A DNA stretch of 64,000 nt from Tieghemostelium lacteum (taxonomy: Eukaryota; Evosea; Eumycetozoa; Dictyosteliales; Raperosteliaceae). Shown here piece by piece: positions 22,557 through 33,488 of the stretch (within the stretch, counting starts at the first letter, position 1; each line of letters opens with the position of its first letter). Where the stretch lies: positions 372,001-436,000 of the forward strand of contig LODT01000022.1 of assembly GCA_001606155.1 (NCBI GenBank), in the 5' to 3' direction. The notes below the pieces were generated by a model. The model made no database searches, was not told where the DNA came from, and saw only the letters and a list, made by a program, of their open reading frames with translations. A program made the position numbers and the translations under genes.

Positions 22557-23594
22557 TTAGTTGATTAGTTTTGGATTCCAAATGGATAGGCATTTATCAT
22601 AGAAAGAGCAGCAGGCAACATGTTGCTTCTGATTTGAAGATGATTTGAATGACCAATCCACACCATAGGCAATGGATTTATGAGGATCATTATAGGATTC
22701 TAGTATAGATAGATCCTGATAGCTGCCATCTTGAGACTGAAGTGTATGAAATCCACCAGCCATACAAGCAGTAACTAGTAAATTGGGATTAGATGGATGC
22801 CATTTAACTCTCCATACACCACCTTGAAGTTTAGGTGTAATAACAAGAGGTTTAGACATGGATCTAAGATCCCAAATTCTAAGTTTCTCGTCATAGGAAC
22901 CTTGTGCAATGATATGTTCTCTATGAGGATTAGAATGAATACTTGTAACACCACTATCCGATTTCTTTACAAACTGAGATGAATCTAATCCTGCTCTTTT
23001 ATCCCACATTTTAAATTTACAGTCATCTCCACCACTAAACATTACAGAGTCATTAAAGTAATTGAAAGCACATATCCAAGCTTCATAATCATGAGCATTC
23101 CACTGTTCAACCACCTTTACACTTTCCATATCAACCAACTGAACATTTCCATCACTGGAACTTATAACTAAATTTTGATTATCTAAACTCCAGTCCAATG
23201 ACAATGCCAATATATCGTTACTGTCAGTAACCTGACTTTGATTGATAACCTTTAGACTATTCTCTGAGGTGTATTGGTAGAGATTCAAATCACCTCTAGA
23301 CATTACAACTCCTAATAAATTACCTCCATTACTGTTACCACCAGTAATAGTACTATTATGTGACCACTTCATATCAAGAATTCCACTTGGATATTCTATA
23401 GTCTGTATCTCTTTAAGTTGACTATCATTATCAACAATCTCATAGAGATAAAGTTTACCTTTTCTCCTTTCTTTATATTCAGTAGTACCTGGCTCAATTT
23501 CATAAGTACCACACACAAAAACTTGATTATTCTGTGGATAAAATTCTACACTATCTGATGTATAATCTACATATTTTACAATTTTATCGTTCAT
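22557..23594 (-). CDS. dph7: Diphthine methyltransferase (DPH7/WDR85-like WD40 protein)
   Basis: Single exon. The frame stays open upstream to a TTG, but the first ATG is at 23594, giving 345 residues. WD40 repeats are visible: SLDWSLDNQNLVISSSDGNVQLVD, GGDDCKFKMWD, GSYDEKLRIWDLRS. The family hallmark follows: GGVWRVKWHP, ACMAGGF and IAYGVDWS. DPH7 removes the methyl ester from over-methylated diphthine on elongation factor 2, allowing the last amidation step of diphthamide synthesis in the cytosol. The length is slightly shorter than in animals. It is divergent from the CHY zinc finger gene, with about 120 nt between start codons. Confidence 0.88.
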   Translation of the reverse strand: MNDKIVKYVDYTSDSVEFYPQNNQVFVCGTYEIEPGTTEYKERRKGKLYLYEIVDNDSQLKEIQTIEYPSGILDMKWSHNSTITGGNSNGGNLLGVVMSRGDLNLYQYTSENSLKVINQSQVTDSNDILALSLDWSLDNQNLVISSSDGNVQLVDMESVKVVEQWNAHDYEAWICAFNYFNDSVMFSGGDDCKFKMWDKRAGLDSSQFVKKSDSGVTSIHSNPHREHIIAQGSYDEKLRIWDLRSMSKPLVITPKLQGGVWRVKWHPSNPNLLVTACMAGGFHTLQSQDGSYQDLSILESYNDPHKSIAYGVDWSFKSSSNQKQHVACCSFYDKCLSIWNPKLIN

Positions 23595-23714
23595 TGCATT
23601 ATAGGTGAGATTTAAACGAAATACACAAAACAAAAAATTTTTTCTCCAAATTCAAATTTTTTAAAATAACATTATCCGCCTTTTCACAATAGCATTACTT
23701 CAAGAAAATTAAGA

Positions 23715-24204
23715 ATGTGTAAACATGTTTTAGTAGGTATCATTTAGATGATCAATCTTTGAAAATGTGAATCTAATTCAGTAATTTGGATTTAAAGAAT
23801 GCCCAAGTCTCTATTAGAGCAGTATGTTGTAATAAATGGTTTGACTGTGCCGATTGTCATAAAGAGGTATCAGATCACGATATTTTTAAAAGAGATGAAA
23901 TGATTTTTGCATGTAAGAAATGTAGAAAAGTATTTAGAAAGATTATCTCAGAATGGGAAGAATCAGATGAATATTGCCCACATTGTGGTATGTAATCTCA
24001 GATAATCAATCCAATTCAATATAGTTCAAAACCCCTCTTTTAACCAATGAAATCATAAAAATAGATAATCACTTTTATGTAGATGCTGAAAAACCAGAAA
24101 CTAAAATGGTTATTACATTAGAAGGTGATGAAAATCACATGTTTATTGACCCTAGACAAAAGAATGCAAGTTATCTAGATGATGGTCAAATTAAAGAACA
24201 GTAA
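23715..24204 (+). CDS. Small CHY-type zinc finger protein
   Basis: Three exons, 23715-23732 (18 nt, MCKHVL), 23798-23987 and 24083-24204; 109 residues. The splice choice restores the conserved family start MCKHVLNAQVSIRA and then CCNKWFDCADCHKE, CKKCRKVFRK and DEYCPHCD, which contain the paired Cys and His zinc ligands of CHY zinc fingers. The upstream open frame seen without splicing begins at a TTG and lacks the first Cys-His pair. Relatives include small single-domain proteins of fungi and animals; yeast Hot13, a related CHY protein, acts in mitochondrial intermembrane-space redox import. The role here is unproven. An acidic tail follows the zinc domain. Confidence 0.8.
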
Positions 24205-24374
24205 TACAACCTTAAACCAACAACTCAACAAACAACCCATAACTAACAATCATCATTATAATGTTTGTTACTTATTCTTATTAACACCCCTCCCTCTTCA
24301 TCACCACCATACGTCAAAAATATTATTTTGCCAAACTAAATCTTTAGAATAAATTTATTTAGCAAGAAGTTGTT

Positions 24375-25472
24375 TTAAATAACAGTATAGAGATGAATTT
24401 CATTGTAATCTTGATAGGTTGGATCATCAGAAGGTACAGGTATATCAGTAGGTGTTATTTTTAACCAACCTTTTAGTTTTACTGGTATTTTGTTATTTTT
24501 AAAAGTCTCTTCAATGGAAGGTATAGTTAGAATTCTCATACCTTTACGACCTTGTGTAGCCTCTTTGATGAATTTCCAAAACTCTATATGTAAATCTAAA
24601 TTCTCTTGAAAGAATTCCAATACATTATTCATATAGATGACATCAGATCTCTTTAAAAGTTCAACATGTTTCATTATATCACCTTGTACCAATGTAACTC
24701 TTTTTTGCATTTTATATTTCTTTATCATTTCATTTTGTAAATTGTGAAAGTAACTATTAATCTCTATTCCAATGAGTTCCTTAGCGCTTGAATACAAATA
24801 TCCAGTGTACAACACTGAACCCAATCTAGAACCTATATCTAAAACCACTTTATCCTTTAAATCACCCAAAACACCATCACCAAAAATAAACTTTAATTGA
24901 TCTACTGTTGTCGAATGTGACACAAAATCTAATTCAAATTTTCGTTAGTCAAACCCTCTATCAACTCTCAAACTCATCTGCATATACATACTATAAGGTT
25001 GAGTAGATTTTGAACCACAATCTAAACAATATGAACTTGGAATTTTTCCAGATTCGGTAAGTTCATCTACATCATCGTCATTGTAAAGGAAACCGTCTAT
25101 ATTAAGTGTATTTGATTTTGTGTAACCATCAAAAGATGGATTCTTTGGAATGCATATAGATTCATCAGGAGATTCAGATGTTATATCAGGTAATTGGTCT
25201 TTAATATCCTGTATAATAGTGGCTAATAAACTGTCTTCTTTAGATTCCAATGGCATTTTAATCTTTGGTTCCTCAACATTGATTCCCAATTGCTCACAAA
25301 CAAAACTGACAAACTTGTATTTGTCATCGTCATTGTGACTGATTTGTCTCCATATACTTTTAAATTCCTTTTGAGCTTCATCCAATTGCAGAGATAGTAT
25401 ATTGTTGTCAACTTTACTATTGTTGTTGTCTATCTCTTCAATCTTTCTTTTGTGGCTGCCACTCTTTAACAT
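24375..25472 (-). CDS. SAM-dependent methyltransferase-like protein
   Basis: Two exons, 25472..24992 and 24928..24375, with a 63-nt intron (GTATGT..TTAG) in phase 1; 344 residues. Read without splicing, the frame hits an in-frame stop at 24945-24947, but that lies inside the intron. The spliced junction gives QPYNFVSHSTT. Residues 1-160 include an acidic region and SSYCLDCGS. The C-terminal half is a Rossmann methyltransferase: motif I VVLDIGSRLG (about 188-197), GIEIN, QGDIMKH and VIYMNNVLEFF. The NN in place of the common NPPF motif argues against an N6-adenine or glutamine methylase. A relative seems to occur in animals, but I do not know its substrate. Confidence 0.75.
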
Positions 25473-25842
25473 CTTTCAGATAAGGTTTTTTGTAATTTAT
25501 AATAAAACGAAAGCGTGCACGATGGTAATGTGTGTGTGAAAAATAAAAAAATCACATTTTTCAAAACGAAGTGATAATTAAAATCATTAGTTAATTTTAT
25601 TTATATGGCAATTCAATTTCACCCATTTTTAAACACTTTTATCTAAAAAATAATTAGCTTGATATTTTTTTTATTTAAATTATCTGATATTTTCAAACAC
25701 ACTAAACACACCATTGGAAATATAAAATTTACAAATTAATATTATTGAAAATGACAGTGTTTAGTTAAAATAAATATATTTTAACATAAAGATAGAATAT
25801 TAGGATTATTATAATTTTTTTTATCACTATTATTGATGTTTA
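25473..25842. other. Promoter spacer, nothing recognised
   Basis: 370 nt of AT-rich sequence upstream of the methyltransferase-like gene. No coding signal or RNA gene seen. Confidence 0.4.
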
Positions 25843-26145
25843 ATGGAATCTCTTTCTTTAGAGCATTTCTACCATAGTTTTATAGATTCATCCAAATATA
25901 TATTATATAATGTAATTGATAGTTATGTTCTTTCACTTGATGATTTCTTTAATTTTCTCTATAGACAACAGTCAATAGTAGTTACCATATCATTTTTCAA
26001 AAACGCAAATTCAGTTCATAACATTGACAATGGAGTTTCGAATCAAATAACAAATTTTAATGAACAATCCATTGAAGTTGATGAATTAACATATTCCCAA
26101 AATGAATATAAAAAAGATGTATGTTTAAAATATTTATATAAATGA
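25843..26145 (+). CDS. Hypothetical small protein, possibly first exon of a longer gene
   Basis: An ATG-initiated frame of 100 residues (MESLSLEHFYHSFIDSSKYI...) with acceptable composition but no recognised domain. A GTATGT donor-like site sits at 26119 near its end, so the last codons may be intron. Downstream, 26305-26398 looks like an intron end (GTGAGA..TTTTAG) followed by a short hydrophobic terminal exon (IGIGDVFLLSLLLLFIIT). I could not join these pieces in phase with confidence. It may be a short, lineage-specific membrane protein gene or chance. Confidence 0.3.
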   Translation: MESLSLEHFYHSFIDSSKYILYNVIDSYVLSLDDFFNFLYRQQSIVVTISFFKNANSVHNIDNGVSNQITNFNEQSIEVDELTYSQNEYKKDVCLKYLYK

Positions 26146-26603
26146 ATTTAGAATAAATATCTAACTAAAAAATTTTAAAGTAGAATTAGAACATTATCAA
26201 TACAATGTTTTCATTCAAATTAAAATAAAACAATATATATATTATATATATATAACTACTTTATAAAATCCAAACAAATAAATTTATGTTTAAATCTGTT
26301 CAATGTGAGATTGTTCTTTTTCTAAATTTGTTATTCTATTTTAGATTGGTATTGGTGATGTATTTTTATTGTCACTATTGTTGTTGTTTATTATCACTTA
26401 AATTTATTCAATTTCCCATGGAATGGAATAAAATTGCGAATATCTTTGACTTTTTGAATATGTGTTGTAAATTTAATTAAAAAAAAAATGCTTCTATTCT
26501 CGAAGATATTTATTTTGAACTTGTATAAAAAAAAAAAATATTTTTAATTTATTCATCAAACAAGCAAAACTTAATATACTTAAACAATCAAATTAAATTT
26601 AAA
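26146..26603. other. Spacer with possible terminal exon of preceding gene
   Basis: Contains an AT dinucleotide stretch near 26230-26255, an exon-like hydrophobic segment after the TTTTAG at about 26345, and the promoter of the first glutathione S-transferase gene, which has several A runs. Confidence 0.35.
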
Positions 26604-27336
26604 ATGTCAACTAAACCAACATGTATGTAAAATTAAAAATATTGAAATAATCCATTGATTGTAATATTAATATTTAACTTTTAATATAAATAGTAACATA
26701 CTTTGGAGTCAGAGCTAGAGGTGAATTCATTAGAGTTTTAGCTCACTATTTGGGAGTTGATTTTGTAGATAACAGAGTTGCTTCAATTGATGATGAACTA
26801 AGATCCAAGACCACATTTGGTCAATTACCAATCTACCAAGATGGATCAGTTACCTTAGCTCAAACTGGTGCCATTGCACGTTACATTGCTGAACAACACA
26901 ACTTTTTGGGTAAAACTCCAGTTGAAAGAGCTCATGTTAACGAAATTGTTGATTCAGCTTTTGATATCATTTCCTCTTACTTTAGATCCAAGGGTAATGC
27001 TGAAGAATCTGAAAAATTCAAAACTGCCATTTTACCAAGATTCCTTAACAGTTATGAAAAGAAACTTGCTACCAACAAACACTCTGCTGGTGGTGATGAC
27101 TACACTTTAGCTGATGTTTTCCTCTTTAATGTAAGTTTTTCAAATAATTATTTAAAATATCTACAAAAATATTAATATTAATATTAAAATAACTTTAGAT
27201 TGTTGATTATGTTGAATTTTTAGGTTTCGCTGAAGTTGTTAAACCATTTGCCAAGATCCAAGAACATCTCACCCACTTTAGATCACATGCTAATCTTTCT
27301 AAATATATTTCTTCAAGACCAACTACCACAGTCTAA
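26604..27336 (+). CDS. Glutathione S-transferase, sigma/alpha-like (tandem copy 1)
   Basis: Three exons, 26604-26622, 26694-27130 and 27199-27336; 197 residues. The short first exon (19 nt) restores the start MSTKPTLTYFGVRARGEF, with the likely catalytic Tyr9. The thioredoxin-like half includes FGQLPIYQDG with the cis-Pro and QTGAIARYIA (glutathione gamma-glutamyl contact). The helical half includes GGDDYTLADVFLFN. These cytosolic dimers conjugate glutathione to electrophiles or isomerise prostanoids. The gene lies 285 nt before a near twin with the same exon sizes (19, 437, 138 nt), so the pair arose by tandem duplication. Confidence 0.92.
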
Positions 27337-27621
27337 ATCAAAAAACAACCATTTTGAAATCAAATAAAAAATGAAATTAAATGTATAGAAAATAATTTGA
27401 TATTTTTTTCACTCTTCTATAAATTCATTGTTTAATGACTCAATCAGGGATTCTATAGTCATCAGTTTTATGAAACTTGTTTCATTTAATCCCATGTCTA
27501 AAAGTCAAAAGAAGCATTTTGTAGATATTTTCCTTCACGAATTTTACAAAACAGTATAAATTTAAAAAATCCCATTTCAATTTCAAATTCAATTTACAAA
27601 TTTAAATTAACAACACAAACA

Positions 27622-28353
27622 ATGTCAACAAAACCAGTTTGTATGTGCATTTTATCTACTGTTATATTCTATTTGTGTGTGTATACTAATATCCTGTGAT
27701 ATATAGTAACCTATTTCGGAGTAAGAGCTAGAGGTGAATTTATTAGAGTATTAAATCACTATTTAGGTGTTGATTTTGAAGATGTTAGAGTAGCCACCAT
27801 TGATGATACATTACGTTCCAAAACAACATTTGGACAATTACCAATCTATCAAGATGGTCAATTCCTATTATCACAAACTGGTGCTATTGCACGTTACATT
27901 GCTGAGAAACATAACTTTTTAGGTAAGACCCCTGTTGAAAGAGCACGTGTCAATGAATCTATTGACTCTGCATTTGATATAATGAGTGCATTTTCAAGAT
28001 CCAGAGCTATTCCTGAAGAAGCTGAAAAATTCAAAAGTCAAGTCATTCCAAGATTCCTAAACAGTTATGAAAAGTTGTTAACTGTTAACAAACATATTGC
28101 AGGTGGTGATGATTATACACTTGCTGATATCTTTGTATTTAATGTAGGTGTACTTGTTTAAGATTTTCACATTTTCATATTGGTCACTAACACAACCATA
28201 TCAAATATCAAATAGATTGTAGATTACATTGAAACATTAGGTCATAGTGAAATTGTTAAACCTTATGTCAAAGTTCAAGAACACCTTACATATTTTAGAG
28301 CTCATCCTAAACTATCAAAATATTTAAAAGAAAGACCAGAATCTAAATTTTAA
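27622..28353 (+). CDS. Glutathione S-transferase, sigma/alpha-like (tandem copy 2)
   Basis: Three exons, 27622-27640, 27707-28143 and 28216-28353, exactly matching copy 1 in exon length and phase; 197 residues. It reads MSTKPVLTYFGVRARGEF with Tyr9, then FGQLPIYQDGQ, QTGAIARYIAEKHNFLGK and GGDDYTLADIFVFN. Most differences from copy 1 lie in the helical half around the hydrophobic substrate pocket (MSAFSRSRAIPEEAE against ISSYFRSKGNAEESE). That suggests altered substrate range rather than decay. Both copies look functional. Confidence 0.92.
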
Positions 28354-28879
28354 ATTGATGACTTATCATTTTGTATAGTACCATGATTTAATTATTACAT
28401 TTCATTTAAATGAAAAGTATAAATAAATTTCATGGATGATATTATATTGATCAAAACAACATGACGTTAATTTTGACGAATCTTTGAGATTCTTTATAAA
28501 ATTGTTTTTTTTTTTTTTTTTTTGTTAAAAAAGTAATGATTATGCAGACATGAGATTTGATGTCAAATTAAACAATTCTATTAAAATTAAGAAAAATTTT
28601 TTTTTATTTTATTTTTATTTTTTTTTATTAGATTTAGAGAAAAAACAATTCTTGTTCTTATAAGATTGTGAAATTCTCAAAAACAAAATATCATTATTCA
28701 GAACATTTTTATCTCTTTCATCCAAGAGAAATATTATCTATAAATCACTGAAAAAGAGTTTATGTAAAAAGAACTTTGACAATTTAGATAACCAAGGTTT
28801 ATTCAAATACTCAAAATTATATTCTGAATTTTTAAAATTTACAAGTAATACAAAGCAACTGAACTACAACAATTCAACA
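28354..28879. other. Spacer, nothing recognised
   Basis: 526 nt with a long T run (about 28505-28523) and further A and T runs. No coding frame is supported. A small GAATC/GATTC hairpin occurs near 28480. Confidence 0.45.
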
Positions 28880-30077
28880 ATGAACATCTTTTCAAAATTT
28901 AATTTCACAATGCCTAAATGGTCGGCAACTCATGAAGATATGGAGAAAGCAGAAAAGCGAATGCTTTCAAGTAAGTTTCCTTTTAACCACGCCTAAAACA
29001 TACCTTTTTTTTAAAATTTTACAAAATTCTAACATTGTGTTAATTTATTTACAAATAGATTTAAAATGTAAATACGAACAAATTCAAGTTAAAGTTGGAG
29101 ATAATTATATAAATACAATTAAAGTTGGTGAAGGTAAAGAACCTTTGGTTTTGATACATGGGTTTGGAGCAGCATTGGGATTTTGGACAGCTTCTCTAGA
29201 CCATCTAAGTCAATATTATACAGTATACGCATTTGATTTATTGGGTTTTGGTAGAAGTTCCAGACCTAACACATCACATATAACCACAAAAGAAGAAGCA
29301 GAGAAATTCTGGACACAATCCATTTATGATTGGACAGAGGAGATGAAATTAGATAAATTCAATCTACTAGGTCACTCTTTAGGAGGTTTCTTAGCTGGAA
29401 GTTTTACATTGAATCATCCTGATAAGGTAAAGAGATTGGTTTTACTGGATGCTTGGGGATTACCAACTCCAGATCCAAATTTACAATTGAATTTCAAAGT
29501 TAAGTTATTGTCGAAGGTGATATCCCCTGGGCTGGGGTTAGTCAGACTTTCAGGTCCAAAGTTAATTAGTAAAGCACGTTCGGATTTGTTAATGAAATTC
29601 AATGATATTCATCCTGTAATTCCACAGGATAACAGTGTAAATGTTATTGCAGATTATATATATCATTCCAATAGTCAGATTCCAGCTACTGGTGAGAACC
29701 TGTTTAAACTTATGTGTCTGCCTTTGGGATATGCTGCTAATCCTTTACAACAGAGATTAAAAAATATCAGAGAGGATATTGAGATTTCATTTATCTATGG
29801 TCAAAACAGTTGGATTTCATCTCGACCCGGTTTCGAGTTAAAAGAAGAAATGAAAAATGTAAAAAATGTATTTATAGTTGAGAAGGCTGGACATCATATC
29901 TATATTGATAATCTAAAGGATTTCCATGATTCTCTTATTAAATCCATTCCAGTAAATGTAGAAGCAACTATATTCCAAGAAAACAATAGAATTCACCAAC
30001 AATTACATGAACTCAATAACACATTTGAACAATTATTCCCAGGTACTCCAATAAGTACTGCTCAATCAATAAATTAA
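28880..30077 (+). CDS. Alpha/beta hydrolase, ABHD4/ABHD5 family
   Basis: Two exons, 28880-28970 and 29059-30077 (phase 1); 369 residues. The short first exon supplies MNIFSKFNFTMPKW. Features: HGFGAALGFW oxyanion region, the nucleophile elbow GHSLGG with Ser137, and the family HX4D motif (H309 to D314, HHIYID), where H309 should be the catalytic His. ABHD5/CGI-58 has Asn instead of the serine, so the intact serine points to an ABHD4-like phospholipase (N-acyl-phosphatidylethanolamine or lysophospholipid hydrolase). The HX4D motif is linked to acyltransferase activity in this family. No membrane helix. The 3' end converges on the next gene. Confidence 0.88.
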
Positions 30078-30091
30078 CCCATCTGGTGCCT

Positions 30092-30133
30092 CAGTTCAAT
30101 GTCATTTATAAAAACGCCAAAATGACATTACTG
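30092..30133. terminator. Long inverted repeat between convergent genes
   Basis: AATGTCATTT at 30098-30107 pairs perfectly with AAATGACATT at 30120-30129. The stem extends with CAGT (30092-30095) and ACTG (30130-30133) across a 2-nt bulge. It sits in the 117-nt gap between two converging gene ends, where a two-way 3'-end or transcript-blocking hairpin is plausible. Confidence 0.45.
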
Positions 30134-30194
30134 AAACCAATTGGGAAACATAAAACCTTTTTGTATTTTAAACTATAATATATGATTGGATTGT

Positions 30195-33125
30195 TTAATT
30201 AATCTTTAATTTTGTTTTCTTTTTATACAGTGAACTTAGAGTGAAAATGGTAATGGAAAGAATGAGTAGAGTTACAATAGACATGATGATAGTACGTTTA
30301 GGTAAATGGAAAGAATCTGAACTTTCACATTCAGTAATCAATGAAATTGCATTGATATCCTCTGTTTTTAGATAGAATGAATAGGATAGCTTCTCAACTT
30401 GCATACACAATTGAATTGCCTTTTTGAATTCTAGTCTTTCGGTAAGTTCACTAATGAGTCTCCATTGATCACGAATAATTCCAAATTCTTTGGTTATCTC
30501 TTCTACTGGGTAAGTCTTCAACAGATTAAAATTAGCCATTGAAGTCTTTTGATTAAGTAGTAAAGCACTACCTCTATTCATCCACTGAATGGATCTTTCT
30601 AAACTGGAGACAATATAGTTTCTCTGGATGGTGTCACGTTGAAATTCGTTAAAATAACTGAATGGGAATGAATAGGTTTTAGACAATGGATTGTCACCTA
30701 CTGACCATTGCCATCTAGTTTGAACAGATTGAGTAGCTTCACTATAGGAATACTGTGGTGCTACTAGACCACCTAAATGCAGTGCTGTTGCACCGAGAAT
30801 TGCAGATAAAGGATTAAGAAGATACTGACTACTTTGTTGCCCATTACATGAAAATGAAGTTGGATAATTGAATACATTACTCTGTACTGCTAGAATCATG
30901 TTATTCAATGACTTTGCCTGATGAACTTTATCAATAAACACTGGATGTCTAGAAGACAATGAAAATATGAATATTGGTATATACTTTGATTCAGCCATAT
31001 CATCAGACTCTGTATGACCATCAGTATTCAACCGCATTAATTGTTGTTTCATCTCTTTACTATCAATAAAATAGTTTAATCTAGTTGCAAATATACCTTC
31101 ATCTGTTATAACAGGACTGATTATGGTATTTAAAGACTGTTGATATGCCAGTGACAGACCTTTGTCATCTGCCATTGAAAGTGACTTTATAGAGAATGTG
31201 AATTCCTGACCAGGTACTTTAAGTTTCTCAATCTCTTGTTTAAACTGTTCATAATTGAAATGAAAGTAGTCACGTGGATTATAGTCCTGATGTTCTGCAA
31301 TTATAATGACTTGGAATCTGACTCTATGGTAATACTTTATTCTGAACAATGGTTGTGGTTGGACTATCAAATGTTGCAAACTCTGTGATATTACAGACCC
31401 CAATTTTGAAACAAAATTATCCTGATCGTTATTTCCAGGTGTTTCATTTCTATTGCCTAAAAGTAAATCATAGTTATCAATATTCACTTCCACACTGTTT
31501 GCCTGTAGAGCTTGAATATTCTCCAAGATATTTAAACAACGTTCTTTGTTATAGATATCACTATCCATGTAATTTTGGCAAGTGTTTTCAAAAATGACTT
31601 CGAGCATGGAAATTTCTTCTAGAATTTTGTTTCTCTCTATTGCGGACATTTCTCTTTTTTGAATAAATTGTGCAACTGGATCTATACTATTATCAGTTGT
31701 AGAGGTATTGACTTGTGGTACTCTTGGTAGTGTAGTTGTTGTTTTTAGACCACTACCACCTATAGAAGGTCCCCATTCAAAAGGACCTGCAGTCAAATCT
31801 ATAAATGCAAATCTCTTATGACTCACCCAAGAATCAACTAGACAATTCTCTTTAATTTCAAATTCTTTTGCATTGAATAGGTACATTTGTTCATAGACAG
31901 TACCTACACCATTGTATAGTATATCCTTTACCTGTGATAGTATATCACTGTTTTCACTAGTCAAAAGATTACTAAATTGACAACCATATTCCTCACCATC
32001 ATCATACCATTTACATTCATTTTTGAATGCACCGGGTGACTTGTAGTATCTATGCTTATTAAATACCTGTACCATTGTATTTGCCCATACAGAAGATGCC
32101 TTTGAAACATCTCTAAATTTGAAATTGTAATTCTGTTGTTGTTGATCGTGTTGCTGCTGCTGTTGTTGTTGCTGTTGTTGAGGTATTTCACCAGGTTCAT
32201 TAAATGTTTGTCCTCTAGCATTTTTGAGTATTTTTATATACTCATAATCAGAGGTTACATTCTTTATAGTACTTTCTTTAAATACATCAGGATTATCGTG
32301 TATTACTTTAAGTTCTGCATTGGAATAGCCAGTTCTATATCCATAGCTTGACCCATCTTTAGGTGGATTAGGATTCATAATTACAATAGTATAAGAACTA
32401 GTATGCAATCCAAGGTCCTCCAATAACGAAGACAGCAATGATGATACCAAATGTGGGTTAGTGTAATACAATTGCTCTTTCTTTGATTCAACATGTTCTT
32501 CATCACCACTATCGTTATGTGACTCACCCATCTCTGATCTCAAATGCCAATAAATAGCATCTTCAATCAGAGTTGTAACCATTGAATCCAATTTAGAAAC
32601 ATGTATATCAAATGCATATTCAATGTGAGTTTGAGGTGTTGGTATCTTTTCAGAACTCAATTGATCCTCTCCAATAGGTACAATTACATTATTTATAGAA
32701 TGTTCTATATGTTGAAACCACTCAATCAAAGAATCGTCAGTTAAATCAAACCCTTTGTTACCGTCACCATTAAAACCTACAAATAAGAAATTAACAGGTA
32801 TCTTTAATCTTAAACTCTTTGTCTTTTGTAAATATAAAAATTCACCTATATTCTGTGAATCTATCCATGTTTTAATTGCTGTTGATTGTCTATTTATAAT
32901 AGAATTAACTAAATTTATATTTTTACTATTAGTCTACCATATCACATCAATCATATTTATTTTCTCTAAAGAGTACGAACATCTTGCATTTAGGTCCAAA
33001 TCTTCAATTTTATCTATTTTATCAATAATATCAAATCTCTCATCATATTGATTTTTATGAGAAATATTAGCAATAGCTGCTAACACATAGATTGATATGA
33101 TCAAAAATGAAATCTTGAACATCAT
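30195..33125 (-). CDS. Large lumenal membrane protein resembling plant DUF7906 proteins
   Basis: Two exons proposed: 33125..32977 and 32925..30195, about 959 residues. The small intron (32926-32976, 51 nt, GTACTC..ATAG) is the only join I found that removes the in-frame stop and keeps phase, so its exact edges are uncertain. It starts with a signal peptide (MMFKISFLIISIYVLAAIA) and ends with one membrane helix (IIMSIVTLLILSITIFTL) plus a short Lys-rich tail, giving a lumenal or extracellular body. A Gln run occurs near residue 260. The C-terminal third (PVFIDKVHQA, ILGATALHLGGL, WQWSVGDNPLS, RNYIVSSLERSIQ) matches my memory of plant membrane proteins in the DUF7906 group. Function unknown. 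Confidence 0.7.
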
Positions 33126-33488
33126 CAATTTTAAATGAAATAAAAAAAAAAAAAAAAAGAAATTTGATTAATTAATACCAGAAAACCAGATCAAAATTTT
33201 AAAATAAATCATTAAAAGTACTTAATTTAAAAATAACAATAGAATAATTAAGTATTAGATTTTGAAGAATGGTTATATTTTATCTTAAAATATTAATTTT
33301 TATCCTTCTCTAATTTGCTAACCCTAAAAAAGTACTAGTTAAAAAAATAAAAGAAATATATGTATCCAATTACAAAATATGTTATTTTTTTTTGAATTTA
33401 CCCATATTATTTGATTTCCAATGTAGAAAAGTAGTACTATGCTAGAGTGAGAATCCTAGTAGAGAAAGGATGAAAATTAAATTTGTTT
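33126..33488. other. Spacer; right end enters duplicated segment
   Basis: 363 nt. From about 33375 on it begins to resemble the flank of the second SAM-NTPase copy (41770 onward), for example the shared stretch before each stop codon. No gene seen. Confidence 0.45.

Noticed and set aside
23595-23633. Upstream extension of DPH7
   Set aside because: The extension starts at TTG; the ATG at 23594 is the first proper start and gives a normal family length.
23786-23797. N-terminus NLDLK before the CHY zinc finger
   Set aside because: Lies before the AAAG acceptor at 23797. The spliced form gives the family start MCKHVLNAQVSIRA from an 18-nt exon.
24929-24991. In-frame stop (24945-24947) in the methyltransferase-like gene
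   Set aside because: It falls inside a 63-nt intron with GTATGT and TTAG sites. Splicing restores QPYNFVSHSTT in phase, so the gene is not broken.
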